From Paracoccus sphaerophysae (lineage in GTDB: Bacteria > Pseudomonadota > Alphaproteobacteria > Rhodobacterales > Rhodobacteraceae): a stretch of 64,000 nucleotides of DNA. The position numbers were made by a program, and so were the translations under genes. A model generated the notes under the pieces. The model did not search any database. It worked only from the letters and a program-made list of their open reading frames with translations, and was not told where the DNA came from. Location of the stretch: contig NZ_JRKS01000008.1 in the NCBI RefSeq assembly GCF_000763805.1, forward strand, positions 1 to 64,000, written 5' to 3'. Position 1 is the first letter of the stretch, and the number at the start of each line of letters is the position of its first letter. Below, piece after piece: positions 1-9,210 of this stretch.

Positions 1-107
1 GATCCACATCCGCATTGCTCTCATGAACCGCTTCTCCGCCCTCGGCACCGCCGAGATCGTTCGCGTCAGCTGAGTTCAGCGGGGAAAGGGGCAGCTCACG
101 CCGCTAG
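1..107 (+). mobile_element. Right end of a probable insertion sequence (transposase C-terminus)
   Basis: A reading frame open from the window edge runs from base 2 to a TGA at 71-73. It ends in a short peptide (ALMNRFSALGTAEIVRVS) that resembles the C-terminus of IS5-type transposases as I remember them; this is recognition from memory only. About 30 bases of non-coding sequence follow to a CTAG at 104-107, the kind of target site used by some IS5-family elements. An intact-looking ribosome site and start of another gene lie just beyond on the opposite strand, which fits an IS boundary here. The element's other end is outside the window, so neither terminal repeat nor target duplication can be confirmed. 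Confidence 0.45.
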
Positions 108-153
108 CTGAGTTGCGCAACAACGCCGCGATCAGGTCGTCGCGGAAGGACAT
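76..153 (-). pseudogene. Start of an unidentified gene, apparently cut by the insertion sequence
   Basis: On the minus strand an AGGGAG ribosome-binding site lies about nine bases upstream of an ATG at 153. The frame then encodes a plausible N-terminus (MSFRDDLIAALLRNS) for about 15 residues before entering the presumed insertion-sequence end, and stops at 76-78. The good ribosome site and the abrupt change in character suggest a real gene that lost everything downstream. The remaining residues are too few to name a family. It could be a chance ORF. Confidence 0.35.
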
Positions 154-343
154 CGGAAGGCTCCCTGAGAACGGCTCGCCGAAACGCTCGGCCCGGAACG
201 GCACTTACAGTCTAAGCGCGCGAATCTCAATCTCCCGTTCGCGGAACGGGATCGACCCCCTTGCCGCAGAGTTTCCGGCGCGATAGCGAGAAGTGACCAC
301 GGCGTCGAGGCGCGGCGCGGCTTCTTCATCGCAGGACGCACGG

Positions 344-1606
344 ATGGTTCCGTTGTTGATCATGGCCTATGGCCAGTCGAATGCCGACCGTTATATCTCC
401 AAGCCGCGGCTTGATTCCGAACTTTTGTCCAATATGTCCGTAATCACCCTGACCTCGGGTCTGGGGGTGCGCGGGCGCGCATATGCACCGAATGGCAGGC
501 TGCACAAAAATCGCATCGCCGAATTCACCATCGACGGAAAGCGCGTGGCGGACGAGGGGGCGCCACGCGTGCTGCCGGCGACCTATCACGAAGCGAAGGG
601 CACCGCCTTGCTGCTGTCTGCCGGTGCCGTCGCCTCGGCGCTGACGAACGCCCCGCTGACCGGCGTGCGCGCCGCCAGCAAGGGGGGGCTGCGGTTCGTG
701 TCGCTGCCGGACCGCGAGGGTGTCTCGGGCATCTACCGCCTGGCAGATGGCAGCATCTCGCCCATCGTCACCGGGCTGGTCGAGGATGCCGTCGAGCTTG
801 CCGACCACCTCGGCGCCCAGACCGGCGTCCGCCCGGACCGCTGCGACATCCTGTTCCTGCATGGCGAGGCCGACCGCTCGACCCCGGCCGAGGCCTATGT
901 CGCGCAGTTCCGCGAGGCCCGCGCCGAGATCACGCAGCGGCTTGCCGAACAGGGGCTCACCCCGCGCTGGATCCTGACCCAGCCCGCCGGCACTTCGCCC
1001 AGGGGGGACGGCAACGCCTGGCAGTCGCGGCGCGGGATCCTGATGGCGCTGGCCGATGACCCGACGCTGATCTTTGCCGGGCCGCTGTATCCCTATCCGC
1101 TGGCAGACCACATCCATTACGGCGCCGAGGGCAAGGCCCTGATCGGCGAACTGTGCGGACGGATCATCGCGCAGCTGGACGCGGGCGAGCCGTGGCTGAC
1201 GCCGATGCCCACCGGCTGGCGGCTGGAGGGCGGGCTTCTGCATGTCGACTTCGACACGCCCGAGCCGCTGCGGATCGACGCCGACGCCCGGGCGATCGGC
1301 GCCCATGGCTTTCATGTCCCCTCCGGGGTCGGCATCGCCGGGGCCGAGGTGAGCTCGGACTCGACCGTCACCATCACCCTCGACGAGACGCCGGCAAAGC
1401 CGTTCACGCTGAACTATGCGTTCTATCGCAACCAGAAGGGCGATCCCCCCGAGGGGCCGCCGTTCTACCCCGTCGGCGGCGGCGCGCTGCGGACAGAGTG
1501 GGGCGAGCCCTCGATGCTGGTGCCCGGCCGGACGCTGCACAAATGGGTGCCCGGGTTTTCGATGGCCGTGGATCCGGCGCAGGGCGCGGGGAGGTTCGTG
1601 GCCTGA
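344..1606 (+). CDS. SGNH/GDSL-type esterase (sialate O-acetylesterase-like)
   Basis: A soluble protein of about 420 residues with the block pattern of SGNH-fold hydrolases, which remove acyl or acetyl groups from sugars or lipids. Near the N-terminus is a GQSN block holding the probable nucleophile Ser; mid-protein is a HGEAD segment; further on, ADHIHYGAEGK carries the Asp-x-x-His pair of the catalytic triad. The C-terminal 130 residues look like a beta-rich accessory domain. No signal peptide is visible, so the protein is probably cytoplasmic. I chose ATG 344 because AGGA sits about eight bases upstream; an earlier in-frame GTG at 293 adds 17 low-complexity residues and has a poorly spaced ribosome site. 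It stands alone, convergent with urtE. The substrate is unknown. Confidence 0.65.
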   Translation: MVPLLIMAYGQSNADRYISKPRLDSELLSNMSVITLTSGLGVRGRAYAPNGRLHKNRIAEFTIDGKRVADEGAPRVLPATYHEAKGTALLLSAGAVASALTNAPLTGVRAASKGGLRFVSLPDREGVSGIYRLADGSISPIVTGLVEDAVELADHLGAQTGVRPDRCDILFLHGEADRSTPAEAYVAQFREARAEITQRLAEQGLTPRWILTQPAGTSPRGDGNAWQSRRGILMALADDPTLIFAGPLYPYPLADHIHYGAEGKALIGELCGRIIAQLDAGEPWLTPMPTGWRLEGGLLHVDFDTPEPLRIDADARAIGAHGFHVPSGVGIAGAEVSSDSTVTITLDETPAKPFTLNYAFYRNQKGDPPEGPPFYPVGGGALRTEWGEPSMLVPGRTLHKWVPGFSMAVDPAQGAGRFVA

Positions 1607-1627
1607 TCCTGCGCCGGGGGGGGGGAG

Positions 1628-1647
1628 TGCCGGCGGTCTCGCCGGCA
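1628..1647. terminator. Hairpin between convergent esterase and urtE genes
   Basis: An eight-base-pair perfect stem (TGCCGGCG with CGCCGGCA) closes a four-base GTCT loop. A further GC-rich arm pairing around it is possible (GCGCC upstream, GGCGC downstream). It lies in the short gap between two convergent genes, as expected for a two-way terminator, but there is no T-run, so intrinsic termination is not certain. Confidence 0.45.
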
Positions 1648-1681
1648 ACCCGGCCGCCCCCGCTGGCGCAACCGGTCCGGC

Positions 1682-2383
1682 TTAGCCGATCGTCGCGAGG
1701 CGGTCCCGGACGACATCCCGATCCAGCGACGCTTTCGTCCCCGACAGGACGGTGCTGCCGCGGTTCAGCAGAGTCAGCGTGTCGCAAAGCTCCCAGGCGA
1801 AGTCGAAATACTGTTCGACCAGGACGATCGCCATGTCGCCGGTGTCGCGCAAGGCGGCGATGACGCGGCCGATGGCGGCGATGATGTTGGGCTGGATGCC
1901 CTCGGTCGGCTCGTCCATCAGCAGCACCTTGGGCCGGATCACCAGCGCGCGGGCGATGGCCAGTTGCTGCTGCTGCCCGCCGGACAGGTCGCCACCGCGG
2001 CGCTGGGCCATTTCGGCCAGCACCGGGAAGCTGTCATAGATCGCATCCGGCACGTTGCGCTGGCCGCGCGGCAGGCAGCCAAAGCCGGTTTCCAGGTTCT
2101 CGCGCACCGTCAGCATGGGAAAGATCGCGCGGCCCTGCGGCACGTAGCCGACGCCGCGGCGGGCCATCTCCTGCGCCGTCACCCGCCCCAGCCGGTCGCC
2201 CATCAGCCGCAAGTCGCCCCCGGACCGCGGGTGCCGGCCGGCCAGCAGGTTCATCAGCGAGGTCTTTCCGACCCCGTTATTGCCCATCACGCAGGTCACC
2301 TGTCCCGGCGCCGCGGCCAGCGAGACCCCGTGCAGGACTTGGCTTCCGCCGTAATGAAGTGTCACGTTCTCGGCTTCGATCAT
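1682..2383 (-). CDS. urtE: Urea ABC transporter ATP-binding protein UrtE
   Basis: A 233-residue ATPase, the second of the two nucleotide-binding subunits of the urea importer, related to LivF. Walker A (GNNGVGKTS) is at about residues 34-42, the LSGGQ signature at 133-137 and Walker B with catalytic Glu (LLMDEP) near 153-159; the EGIQPN segment after Walker B is typical of UrtE. It is the last gene of the minus-strand urt operon, three bases after urtD. It works on the cytoplasmic face with UrtD to drive urea uptake through UrtB/UrtC. Confidence 0.93.
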   Translation of the reverse strand: MIEAENVTLHYGGSQVLHGVSLAAAPGQVTCVMGNNGVGKTSLMNLLAGRHPRSGGDLRLMGDRLGRVTAQEMARRGVGYVPQGRAIFPMLTVRENLETGFGCLPRGQRNVPDAIYDSFPVLAEMAQRRGGDLSGGQQQQLAIARALVIRPKVLLMDEPTEGIQPNIIAAIGRVIAALRDTGDMAIVLVEQYFDFAWELCDTLTLLNRGSTVLSGTKASLDRDVVRDRLATIG

Positions 2384-2386
2384 CGC

Positions 2387-3127
2387 TCAGCGTCCCAGAT
2401 AGACCTCGATCACCTGCGGGTTCGCCGACACGTGGTCCAGCGAGCCTTCGGCCAGGACGGCGCCCTGATGCAGCACCGTCACCTTGCAGTTCAGGCGGCG
2501 GACGAAATCCATGTCATGTTCGACCACCACCACGGCGCGCGTCTCGGCCAGGCGGCGCAGCAGCGCCGTGGTCGCCTCGCGTTCGGCCAGGGTCATGCCG
2601 GCGGCCGGTTCGTCGACCAGCAGCAGCCGCGGTTCCGAGGCGAGCAGCATCCCGATCTCCAGCCACTGCTTTTGCCCGTGGCTCAGTTCGCCGGCCTTGC
2701 GGTGCAGCGCGCCGCCCAGATTGACCTCGGCCGCGAGATCGGCGACCCGGGCCCGGCTGGCCCGGCTGGGCCGCCAGCGCAGCACCGACAGCGGCCCGCG
2801 CGCCGAGCGCAGCGCCAGCGTCAGGTTCTCGGCGATGGTCTGGTCCTCGAACACGGTCGGGCGCTGGAACTTGCGGCCGATGCCCTCGCGGGCGATCCGC
2901 GCCTCGGACATGCGGACCAGCGAGACGGATCGCTCGCCCCACAGCACGTCGCCGGAATCGGGCCGGGTCTTGCCGGTCACGATGTCCATGAAAGTGGTCT
3001 TGCCGGCCCCGTTCGGCCCGATGATTGCGCGCAATTCGGCCTGGCCGATGGCAAAGGACAGGTCGTTGATCGCCCGGAACCCGTCAAAGCTCTTGGACAC
3101 CCCCGATACTTCCAGCAAGGCGGTCAT
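2387..3127 (-). CDS. urtD: Urea ABC transporter ATP-binding protein UrtD
   Basis: A 246-residue LivG-like ATPase. Walker A (GPNGAGKTT) lies at about residues 37-45, the variant signature LSHGQ near mid-protein and Walker B (LLLVDEPAAGM) after it; the H-loop is in VVVEHDMDF. The frame stays open upstream, but the ATG at 3127 gives the normal family N-terminus and overlaps the urtC stop as ATGA, so the two are translationally coupled. It partners UrtE in powering urea import. Confidence 0.93.
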   Translation of the reverse strand: MTALLEVSGVSKSFDGFRAINDLSFAIGQAELRAIIGPNGAGKTTFMDIVTGKTRPDSGDVLWGERSVSLVRMSEARIAREGIGRKFQRPTVFEDQTIAENLTLALRSARGPLSVLRWRPSRASRARVADLAAEVNLGGALHRKAGELSHGQKQWLEIGMLLASEPRLLLVDEPAAGMTLAEREATTALLRRLAETRAVVVVEHDMDFVRRLNCKVTVLHQGAVLAEGSLDHVSANPQVIEVYLGR

Positions 3128-4347
3128 GCCTCGGCCTCCCGTTCCTGCAGCGCGCCCGCATCGGGGCCAAGATCGGCGCCCCGGCGCGCCGGATGGCGCA
3201 GGCCGGCGGTCGCGTCCCAGATCGACGACAGGCCGCGCGGCACAAACAGTGTCACGGCCACGAAGCCGAGGCCCAGCAGCACCTGCCACCAGTCCACCCA
3301 GTGGACGGTGTATCCGCCGAGCCGCAGATCGGGCGCGCGCCCGCCGGTGAACCAGCTCGACAGCAGCGACACGGCAATGGCGCCGATTACCGCGCCATAG
3401 ATCCGCCCACGCCCGCCGATCGCCACCCAGACGGCCAGGTAGATCGAAGCGATGGGCATCATCTCGGCCGGGTTGATGATCCCGGCCTGCGGGTAGTACA
3501 GCGCCCCCGCGACGGCGCAGATCATCGCCGACAGGGTAAAGACAGCCAGCTTGAAGGTCTCGACCGGATATCCCAGGAACCGTACCCGCGTCTCATCGTC
3601 GCGGATCGCCCGGATCACGCTGCCGAACTTGCCGCCGGTGATCCAGGTCGCCAGCAGGAACCCGCAGGCCAGCGCAAAGGCCGAACCCCACAGGAAGCGG
3701 ACGGCAATCACCGATTGCGGGACATGGGCCTGGCCGGGAATGTTCTGCAGTCCCGACAGCCCGTTGTTGCCCCGGAACCCGGCGTCGTTCTGGAACAGCC
3801 ACAGCGCGAGCGCGAGCGTCATCGCCTGGGTCAGGATCGACAGGTAGACGCCGTTGACCCGCGACCGGAACGCCAGCCAGCCGAAGCCCAGGGCCAGCAG
3901 ACCGGGCACCGCCAGCACCAGCACCAGCTGCGCCGGCAACGACCCGGCGAGGCTCCAGCTCCAGGGCAGGTCGGCCGAGCCGACCACGCCGAAGATCTGC
4001 CCCGCGATCCCGTCGCGCAGCTCGGCCGGGGTCGGCGGGATCGGCGCGGCCGCCAGGGTGCGGCCGACGATCTCGGCCGTGCGGGCATACATCAGCCACT
4101 GGCCGATCATGTAGCCGCCCAGGGCAAAGAACGCCATGTGGCCCAGCGACAGGATCCCGGCATAGCCCCAGACGAGGTCCATCGCCAGCGCCGCCAGCGC
4201 CAGGCACAGCGTCTTGCCCAGCAGCTTGACGGTCGAGGTGGCCAGCGCGCCGCTGCCATATGCCTCGGACATCAGGGTGACTGTCAGGGTGAACAGCGCG
4301 AGGATCGCCAGCGCGGTCAGCAGGGCAGGGTGTCTGCGGATGAGCAT
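3124..4347 (-). CDS. urtC: Urea ABC transporter permease UrtC
   Basis: A 407-residue LivM-like inner-membrane permease. It has a long series of hydrophobic helices, a periplasmic insert near residues 90-130, and the conserved cytoplasmic stretch IRDDETRVRFLGYP near residue 240 that contacts the ATPase. It follows urtB after 15 bases and its stop codon overlaps the urtD start. With UrtB it forms the urea channel. Confidence 0.93.
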   Translation of the reverse strand: MLIRRHPALLTALAILALFTLTVTLMSEAYGSGALATSTVKLLGKTLCLALAALAMDLVWGYAGILSLGHMAFFALGGYMIGQWLMYARTAEIVGRTLAAAPIPPTPAELRDGIAGQIFGVVGSADLPWSWSLAGSLPAQLVLVLAVPGLLALGFGWLAFRSRVNGVYLSILTQAMTLALALWLFQNDAGFRGNNGLSGLQNIPGQAHVPQSVIAVRFLWGSAFALACGFLLATWITGGKFGSVIRAIRDDETRVRFLGYPVETFKLAVFTLSAMICAVAGALYYPQAGIINPAEMMPIASIYLAVWVAIGGRGRIYGAVIGAIAVSLLSSWFTGGRAPDLRLGGYTVHWVDWWQVLLGLGFVAVTLFVPRGLSSIWDATAGLRHPARRGADLGPDAGALQEREAEA

Positions 4348-4362
4348 GTCGGACGTCCCTCC

Positions 4363-6264
4363 TCAGGCTGCCGCGGCCCGGCCGCGCTGCGGGATGATCC
4401 CGCGCGGCCGGAACTGGATGAAGACGATGATGAACAGGATCATGAAGGTCTGCGCGGCCAGCGTGTTGCCGGGGTTCAGGACCTCGATGCCCTTCTGCAG
4501 CCCGCCGATCAGCGCGGCGCCGGCGAGCGTCCCCCAGATGTTGCCGACGCCCCCCACGACGACGGTCATGAAGCTTTGCACGATATAGTCGTTGCCCAGC
4601 TCGGAGGTGACCTTGGCGAACAGCCCGATCGCGACCCCGGCGATGCCGGCGATGCCCGAGCCGAGGCCAAAGGTTAGCATGGCGATGCGTTCGGGGCTGA
4701 TCCCCATCGACGCGGCCATGCCGGGGTTCTGCATCACCGCGCGGACCTGAAGCCCCAGGCGGGTGCGGTTCATCACCACCAGGAACAGCGCCAGGAACAG
4801 CAGCGCCAGCACCAGGATCGCCACCCGGATGGTCGAAATCGAGATCGCCTCGCCCCAGCCGACCGACCCTTCCAGCCAGGCGGGGGCGGTCAGCGGGCGG
4901 GCCTGGGTGCCGAAGATGTTTTTGGCGATCTGCTGCAGCGCGATCGACACGCCGAAGGTCGCCAGCAGGGTTTCCAGCGGCCGGCGCGCCAGCCGGCGGA
5001 TGACCAGCCGATACAGCACCACGCCGGCTAGGGCGGTGACGAGGAATGCCGCCGGCAGGGCCACGATCAGCGACAGGGTGCGGTTCGCGATCAGCGTCTG
5101 CACGACATAGCCGGTATAGGCGCCCATCATGATGAATTCGCCATGCGCCATGTTGATGACCCCCATCACCCCGAAGGTGATGGCCAGCCCGATGGCGGCG
5201 AGGAAATAGATCGACGCCAGCGAGATCGCGTCCAGCGCCATGTCCGCCGTCCGCGCCGCGCCCTCGCGCAGGGCCATCGCGCGCAGCGCGCCGCGCGCGG
5301 CATCGGTCACCGCGGGGTCAGGCTCAGCGTAGATGTCGGCAAAGCGGTGCGCGGCCAGCGCCGCGTCGGCCTCGGCCGCGGTGGCGGCGGCGGGCACGAG
5401 CCCCTGCGCGGCCAGCGCGTCATAGGCCGCATCGCGGCGGGCCGGGTCGGACAGCTCGGCGACCGGCACCCCGCCGACCGCGCCGTTCTTAGCGTGCGCC
5501 GTCAGCGCCGCCCGCTGTTCGGCATCGGTCAGCCGCGCCGGGACCAGCCCGGCCTCGACCAGCAGCCGATAGGCATCCGCTGCGGGCAGGTCGTCCGTGC
5601 CCGGGGTCAGCTCACGGGCGATGTTGGCGTCGGCGGGCAGGGCAGGGCCCGCCACGCGGCTTGTAGCCAACAGCGGGTTCAGCGCGGCCTGGAAATCGGC
5701 GCCGGTATCGGTGCCGAAGCTGTCGATGGCGGCGGTCCGGGCCGCGGGGTCGGGATCGAAGCGGATCGCCAGCAGGCGCTGCAGACGGTCGCGGCGGGCG
5801 GCCAGGGCCGGATCGGGGTCAGCGGGCGCATCGCGCAGCGCCGCCAGCTGGCCGGCATCCGGGGCCCGCGCGATGGCGTCCAGCGCGGCGGCGCGCGTCG
5901 CGGGGTCCGGGTCGCCCAGCTGCGCCGGCACCAGCGCCGCGGCGATCAGGCTGCGCACCCCGGAATTGGGTCGCAGCGTCTTGACCTTGCCGGCGACCGG
6001 CGCGCCGGTCAGGGCATCCTCTGCGCCGCCCTCGTGCACGATCGCCAGGCGGCCGTCGTCGGCCACCCCCAGCCTTCGTTCGGCCCAGGCCGCCAGCACC
6101 TCGGCCCCGCCTGCCTTCGCCACCGCCTCGATGACCGGGCCGATGGTCTGGCGCGAGGGTTGGGTGATCTCGGCGTGGTGGGTGGCCAGCACGGTGCCAA
6201 GGTCCTGCGCGGCCAGCGGGCCTGCCAGCAGCAGCGTCAGAAGAAGAGTAAGAAGTCGGCGCAT
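4363..6264 (-). CDS. urtB: Urea ABC transporter permease UrtB
   Basis: A 633-residue LivH-like permease with the long UrtB-type N-terminal extension. Residues 1-20 form a signal peptide (MRRLLTLLLTLLLAGPLAAQ); roughly residues 20-345 are an Ala/Asp-rich, repeat-like periplasmic region, and the membrane permease domain follows with the family motif GVINMAHGEFIMMGAYTGY. I chose ATG 6264 because it begins the signal peptide; the frame is open further upstream without family likeness. It lies 59 bases after urtA in the same operon. The role of the extracytoplasmic extension is unknown. Confidence 0.9.
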   Translation of the reverse strand: MRRLLTLLLTLLLAGPLAAQDLGTVLATHHAEITQPSRQTIGPVIEAVAKAGGAEVLAAWAERRLGVADDGRLAIVHEGGAEDALTGAPVAGKVKTLRPNSGVRSLIAAALVPAQLGDPDPATRAAALDAIARAPDAGQLAALRDAPADPDPALAARRDRLQRLLAIRFDPDPAARTAAIDSFGTDTGADFQAALNPLLATSRVAGPALPADANIARELTPGTDDLPAADAYRLLVEAGLVPARLTDAEQRAALTAHAKNGAVGGVPVAELSDPARRDAAYDALAAQGLVPAAATAAEADAALAAHRFADIYAEPDPAVTDAARGALRAMALREGAARTADMALDAISLASIYFLAAIGLAITFGVMGVINMAHGEFIMMGAYTGYVVQTLIANRTLSLIVALPAAFLVTALAGVVLYRLVIRRLARRPLETLLATFGVSIALQQIAKNIFGTQARPLTAPAWLEGSVGWGEAISISTIRVAILVLALLFLALFLVVMNRTRLGLQVRAVMQNPGMAASMGISPERIAMLTFGLGSGIAGIAGVAIGLFAKVTSELGNDYIVQSFMTVVVGGVGNIWGTLAGAALIGGLQKGIEVLNPGNTLAAQTFMILFIIVFIQFRPRGIIPQRGRAAAA

Positions 6265-6323
6265 CGCACGGGTCCTGTCGGGCGAGGACGGCGGCGCGCA
6301 CGCCGCCGCCCCGGGGGAGGAGG

Positions 6324-7610
6324 TCAATAGTTCGACTGGACCTGCACGCAGGCATTGGTTTCGGTGTTCCACATCCCGCATTCCTTGCCCGGCCAGTCGG
6401 CGTCGAGCTTGGCCGAGTCGGGCAGGAAGTCGGTCCATGCGTCGCCCGGCACCGGGTCGGTCTGGCTGACGATGTCGAACTGGCCGTCATCCCGGATCTC
6501 GCCGATCAGCACCGGCTTGGTCAGGTGGTGGTTGGGCAGCACCTTAGCCATGCTGCCGGTCAGGTTCGGCACCTCGACGCCGACGATCGCCTTCAGCACC
6601 GGATCGGTGTCGGTGGTGCCGGCCTTTTCCACCGCCTGCACCCAGGCGTTGAAGCCGATCATCGTCGCCTCCATCGGGTCGTTCGTCACCCGTTCGGCAT
6701 TGCCGGTGAATTTGTGCCAGCTCTCGATGAAGGCCTTGTTTTCGGGCGTGTCGGCGCTTTCGAAATAGTTCCAGGCGGCCAGGTGGCCGACGAGGTTCGC
6801 CGTATCCAGACCCGACAGCTCCTCTTCGCCGACCGAGAAGGCCATGACCGGGATGTCGTCCGCCGACACGCCGGCCGCGGCGAGTTCCTTGTAGAAGCCC
6901 ACATTGGCGTCGCCGTTGATGGTCGAGACGACCCCGACCTTCTTGCCGTCCTTGCCGAGCGCGACAACGTCGGCCACGATCTTGGACCAGTCGGAATGGC
7001 CGAAGGGGGTGTAGTTGACGAAGATGTCGCCCTGCGCCACGCCCTTGCCCTTGAGATAGCTTTCCAGGATCGTGTTCGTGGTGCGCGGGTAGACATAGTC
7101 CGTCCCCAGCAGCGCCCATTTCTCGACGCCCAGTTCGCCGGCCATGTAGTCGACCGCCGGGATCGCCTGCTGGTTCGGCGCGGCGCCGGTGTAGATGACG
7201 TTCTTCGACGACTCCTCGCCCTCGTACTGGACCGGATAGAACAGCAGCCCGTTCAGCTCCTCGACCACCGGCAGCACCGACTTGCGGCTGACGCTGGTCC
7301 AGCAGCCGAAGATCGCGTCCACCCCCTGGACCGAGATCAGCTCGCGCGCCTTTTCGGCGAACAGCGGCCAGTCCGAGGCGGGGTCGACGACCACCGCCTC
7401 GATCTTCTTGCCCAAAAGCCCGCCCTTGGCGTTCTGCTGGTCCACCATCATCAGGACCGTGTCCTTGAGCGTGGTTTCCGAAATCGCCATCGTGCCGGAC
7501 AGCGAATGCAGCACGCCGATCTTGATCGTGTCGCCGTCCTGCGCCCAGGCGGTGCCGGCCATGGCCAAGCACAGCGCGGCGCCGGCCACGGTGAAGTTCA
7601 GTTTCCTCAT
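6324..7610 (-). CDS. urtA: Urea-binding periplasmic protein UrtA
   Basis: A 428-residue type I periplasmic binding protein of the FmdD/UrtA group. A clear Sec signal peptide with an A-x-A cleavage site ends near residue 22 (AGTAWAQ). The mature part has family motifs such as GVLHSLSGTMAISET, the FGCWTSVSRKSVLPV segment and AWNYFES. An AGAGGGA-like ribosome site fits ATG 7610 better than the in-frame ATG at 7616, which it nearly touches. A 263-base gap separates it from ureG, so the transporter may have its own promoter. Confidence 0.93.
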   Translation of the reverse strand: MRKLNFTVAGAALCLAMAGTAWAQDGDTIKIGVLHSLSGTMAISETTLKDTVLMMVDQQNAKGGLLGKKIEAVVVDPASDWPLFAEKARELISVQGVDAIFGCWTSVSRKSVLPVVEELNGLLFYPVQYEGEESSKNVIYTGAAPNQQAIPAVDYMAGELGVEKWALLGTDYVYPRTTNTILESYLKGKGVAQGDIFVNYTPFGHSDWSKIVADVVALGKDGKKVGVVSTINGDANVGFYKELAAAGVSADDIPVMAFSVGEEELSGLDTANLVGHLAAWNYFESADTPENKAFIESWHKFTGNAERVTNDPMEATMIGFNAWVQAVEKAGTTDTDPVLKAIVGVEVPNLTGSMAKVLPNHHLTKPVLIGEIRDDGQFDIVSQTDPVPGDAWTDFLPDSAKLDADWPGKECGMWNTETNACVQVQSNY

Positions 7611-7873
7611 CGTCATTCCCTCTGGCCGCGCCGCATCGGCCCGCTTGCCCGCAGGGGGCGGCGGTGACAGAATGGCGCGGCAGCATCGTTGCACCCGTGC
7701 GGCGGTCCCGTGTTGTCCAGACCCCGGATCGCCGCACACTTCCGGCCCGCATCGGCCGTTCGCACCTGCAGAAAAGCAAGCGCAACCTGACCGGGCAACC
7801 GCCTGCGCCGCAACTTTGCCCCCGGATCGGGCAACCGGCGCATCCGGCGTCTCGGACAAGGCAGAGCGCCCGT
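7611..7873. promoter_or_regulatory. ureG-urtA spacer with a hairpin
   Basis: This is the only sizeable gap in the 11.7 kb urea locus. It contains an inverted repeat (TTGCCC, seven-base loop, GGGCAA) at 7816-7834 and a second copy of the sequence CGGGCAACCG close by. It may carry the urtA promoter and a processing or attenuation hairpin. I looked for a sigma-54 type site, expected if nitrogen control acts here, and found none that matches well. Confidence 0.3.
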
Positions 7874-8509
7874 TTATGAGGCAGCTTCGGTTTCGGCCCG
7901 GGGACGCAGCCCCCCGGCGTCGAGGATGAACCGCGTCACCTCGTCCACGCCCCGCCCGTGGCGCAGCGCTGCCATCACCACCGGGCGCCCGCCGCGCGCG
8001 GCGCGGGCATCGGTTTCCAGTAGCGTCGCATCGACGCCCACATGCGGGGCCAGGTCGGTCTTGTTGACCACAAGCAGGTCCGACCGCGCCAGCCCCGGCC
8101 CGCGCTTGCGCGGGATGTCCTGGCCCGCGGCCGTGTCGATCACATAGATCGTGAGGTCGGCCAGTTCCGGCGAAAACGTGGCGGCCAGGTTGTCGCCACC
8201 GGATTCGATCAGGATCAGGTCCAGGTCGGGGATGGCCGCGGTCAGATCGGCGATGGCGGCCAGGTTGATCGAGGCATCCTCGCGGATCGCGGTATGCGGG
8301 CAGCCGCCGGTCTCGACCCCGCGCACCCGGTCCAGGGGCAGCACCTGCGCGCGCATGAGCGCCTCTGCATCCTCGCGCGTGTAGATGTCGTTGGTGATGA
8401 CCGCCATCGACAGGCGCGGGGCCAGGCGGCGGGCAAGCTCGATGGTCAGCGTTGTCTTGCCGGCGCCGACCGGGCCGCCGATGCCGACGCGCAGGGGTCC
8501 GTTGCTCAT
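7874..8509 (-). CDS. ureG: Urease accessory GTPase UreG
   Basis: A 211-residue SIMIBI-class GTPase that powers nickel delivery to urease. The P-loop [10 protein letters not shown] is near residues 11-20, followed by [10 protein letters not shown], the metal-binding CPH motif ([13 protein letters not shown]), [17 protein letters not shown] and the base-recognition motif NKTDLAPH. Length and motifs are normal for the family. ATG 8509 starts the protein just before the P-loop, 11 bases after ureF. It acts with UreF, UreD and UreE on the UreABC apoenzyme. Confidence 0.95.
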   Translation of the reverse strand: MSNGPLRVGIGGPVGAGKTTLTIELARRLAPRLSMAVITNDIYTREDAEALMRAQVLPLDRVRGVETGGCPHTAIREDASINLAAIADLTAAIPDLDLILIESGGDNLAATFSPELADLTIYVIDTAAGQDIPRKRGPGLARSDLLVVNKTDLAPHVGVDATLLETDARAARGGRPVVMAALRHGRGVDEVTRFILDAGGLRPRAETEAAS

Positions 8510-8520
8510 GGTCGTCTCCT

Positions 8521-9210
8521 TCAGCTGCGGAAGATCCGGGTCTGCATGGTTTCGTGGCGCATCTGGGCGATGTCGGCACCGATCGCGCAGCCGCCGAGGT
8601 CGGCGTCGGTGGCGACCGCGGCGCGGTCCGCGGCGCGCAGGATATCGGGTGCCAGCCGTGCCAGCACCGTCTGGCCCTGGGTCTGGCCCAGCGGCATGAA
8701 GCGCACCGCGGCCAGGACCAGGTTCAGCGCCTGCCCGTGCAGAAACAGCGCGATCAACTCGGCCGGAGGCAGCGGCAGCGGCCCCAGCGCCCGCCCGACC
8801 GCGACGGGCAGGGTGGCGGGCAGGGTGGCGGGCAGGGCGGCGGGCAGGGACGGGGCGCCGCACAGCGCCGCGGCGGTGCGGGCAAAGGCCGCCCCCTGTT
8901 CCACCGTCTCGGTCAGCCGCTCGGCCGACTGGCACAGCGCCCGCGCGAGGTCGTCCAGCGCCGCGGGATCGGCGTCCCGGCGCAGGGCCAGCGACAGCAG
9001 CACCGCGTCGGACCACAGCGCACCGTGCGCAAGCAGGTCGCGCAGCCATTCGGCCAGCGCCGCACCGTCCGCGACGACGCCCTGCGACATCGCCCATTCC
9101 AGCCCCTGCGCATAGGCGAAGCCTCCGGTCGGAAAGGCCGGTGACAGCATCTGCACGGCCAGCAGCCGGGCGGCGGCGCGGTCAGTGGGTGTGGCCGAAG
9201 GTGCGTCCAT
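8521..9210 (-). CDS. ureF: Urease accessory protein UreF
   Basis: A 229-residue helical protein that bridges UreD and UreG in the nickel-insertion complex. The N-terminal family motif is [18 protein letters not shown]. The start overlaps the 3' end of ureE by 29 bases. An odd feature is a four-fold 12-base tandem repeat at 8803-8850 that encodes a repeating LPAT-type segment near residues 120-135; this is probably a flexible loop that has expanded by slippage. Confidence 0.92.
   Translation of the reverse strand: MDAPSATPTDRAAARLLAVQMLSPAFPTGGFAYAQGLEWAMSQGVVADGAALAEWLRDLLAHGALWSDAVLLSLALRRDADPAALDDLARALCQSAERLTETVEQGAAFARTAAALCGAPSLPAALPATLPATLPVAVGRALGPLPLPPAELIALFLHGQALNLVLAAVRFMPLGQTQGQTVLARLAPDILRAADRAAVATDADLGGCAIGADIAQMRHETMQTRIFRS
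8803..8850. repeat. Four 12-base tandem repeats inside ureF
   Basis: Four successive 12-base units of the form GRCGGGCAGGGN run head to tail with one or two substitutions between copies. The unit length is a multiple of three, so copy-number change would not break the ureF frame. Confidence 0.85.

Noticed and set aside
326-1648. Long minus-strand open frame opposite the esterase gene
   Set aside because: It mirrors the coding strand's GC bias; its protein is Arg/Pro/Ala/His-rich without any family likeness.
7611-7873. Possible sigma-54 promoter before urtA
   Set aside because: A GG-N10-GC spacing exists, but the bases around it do not fit the -24/-12 consensus.
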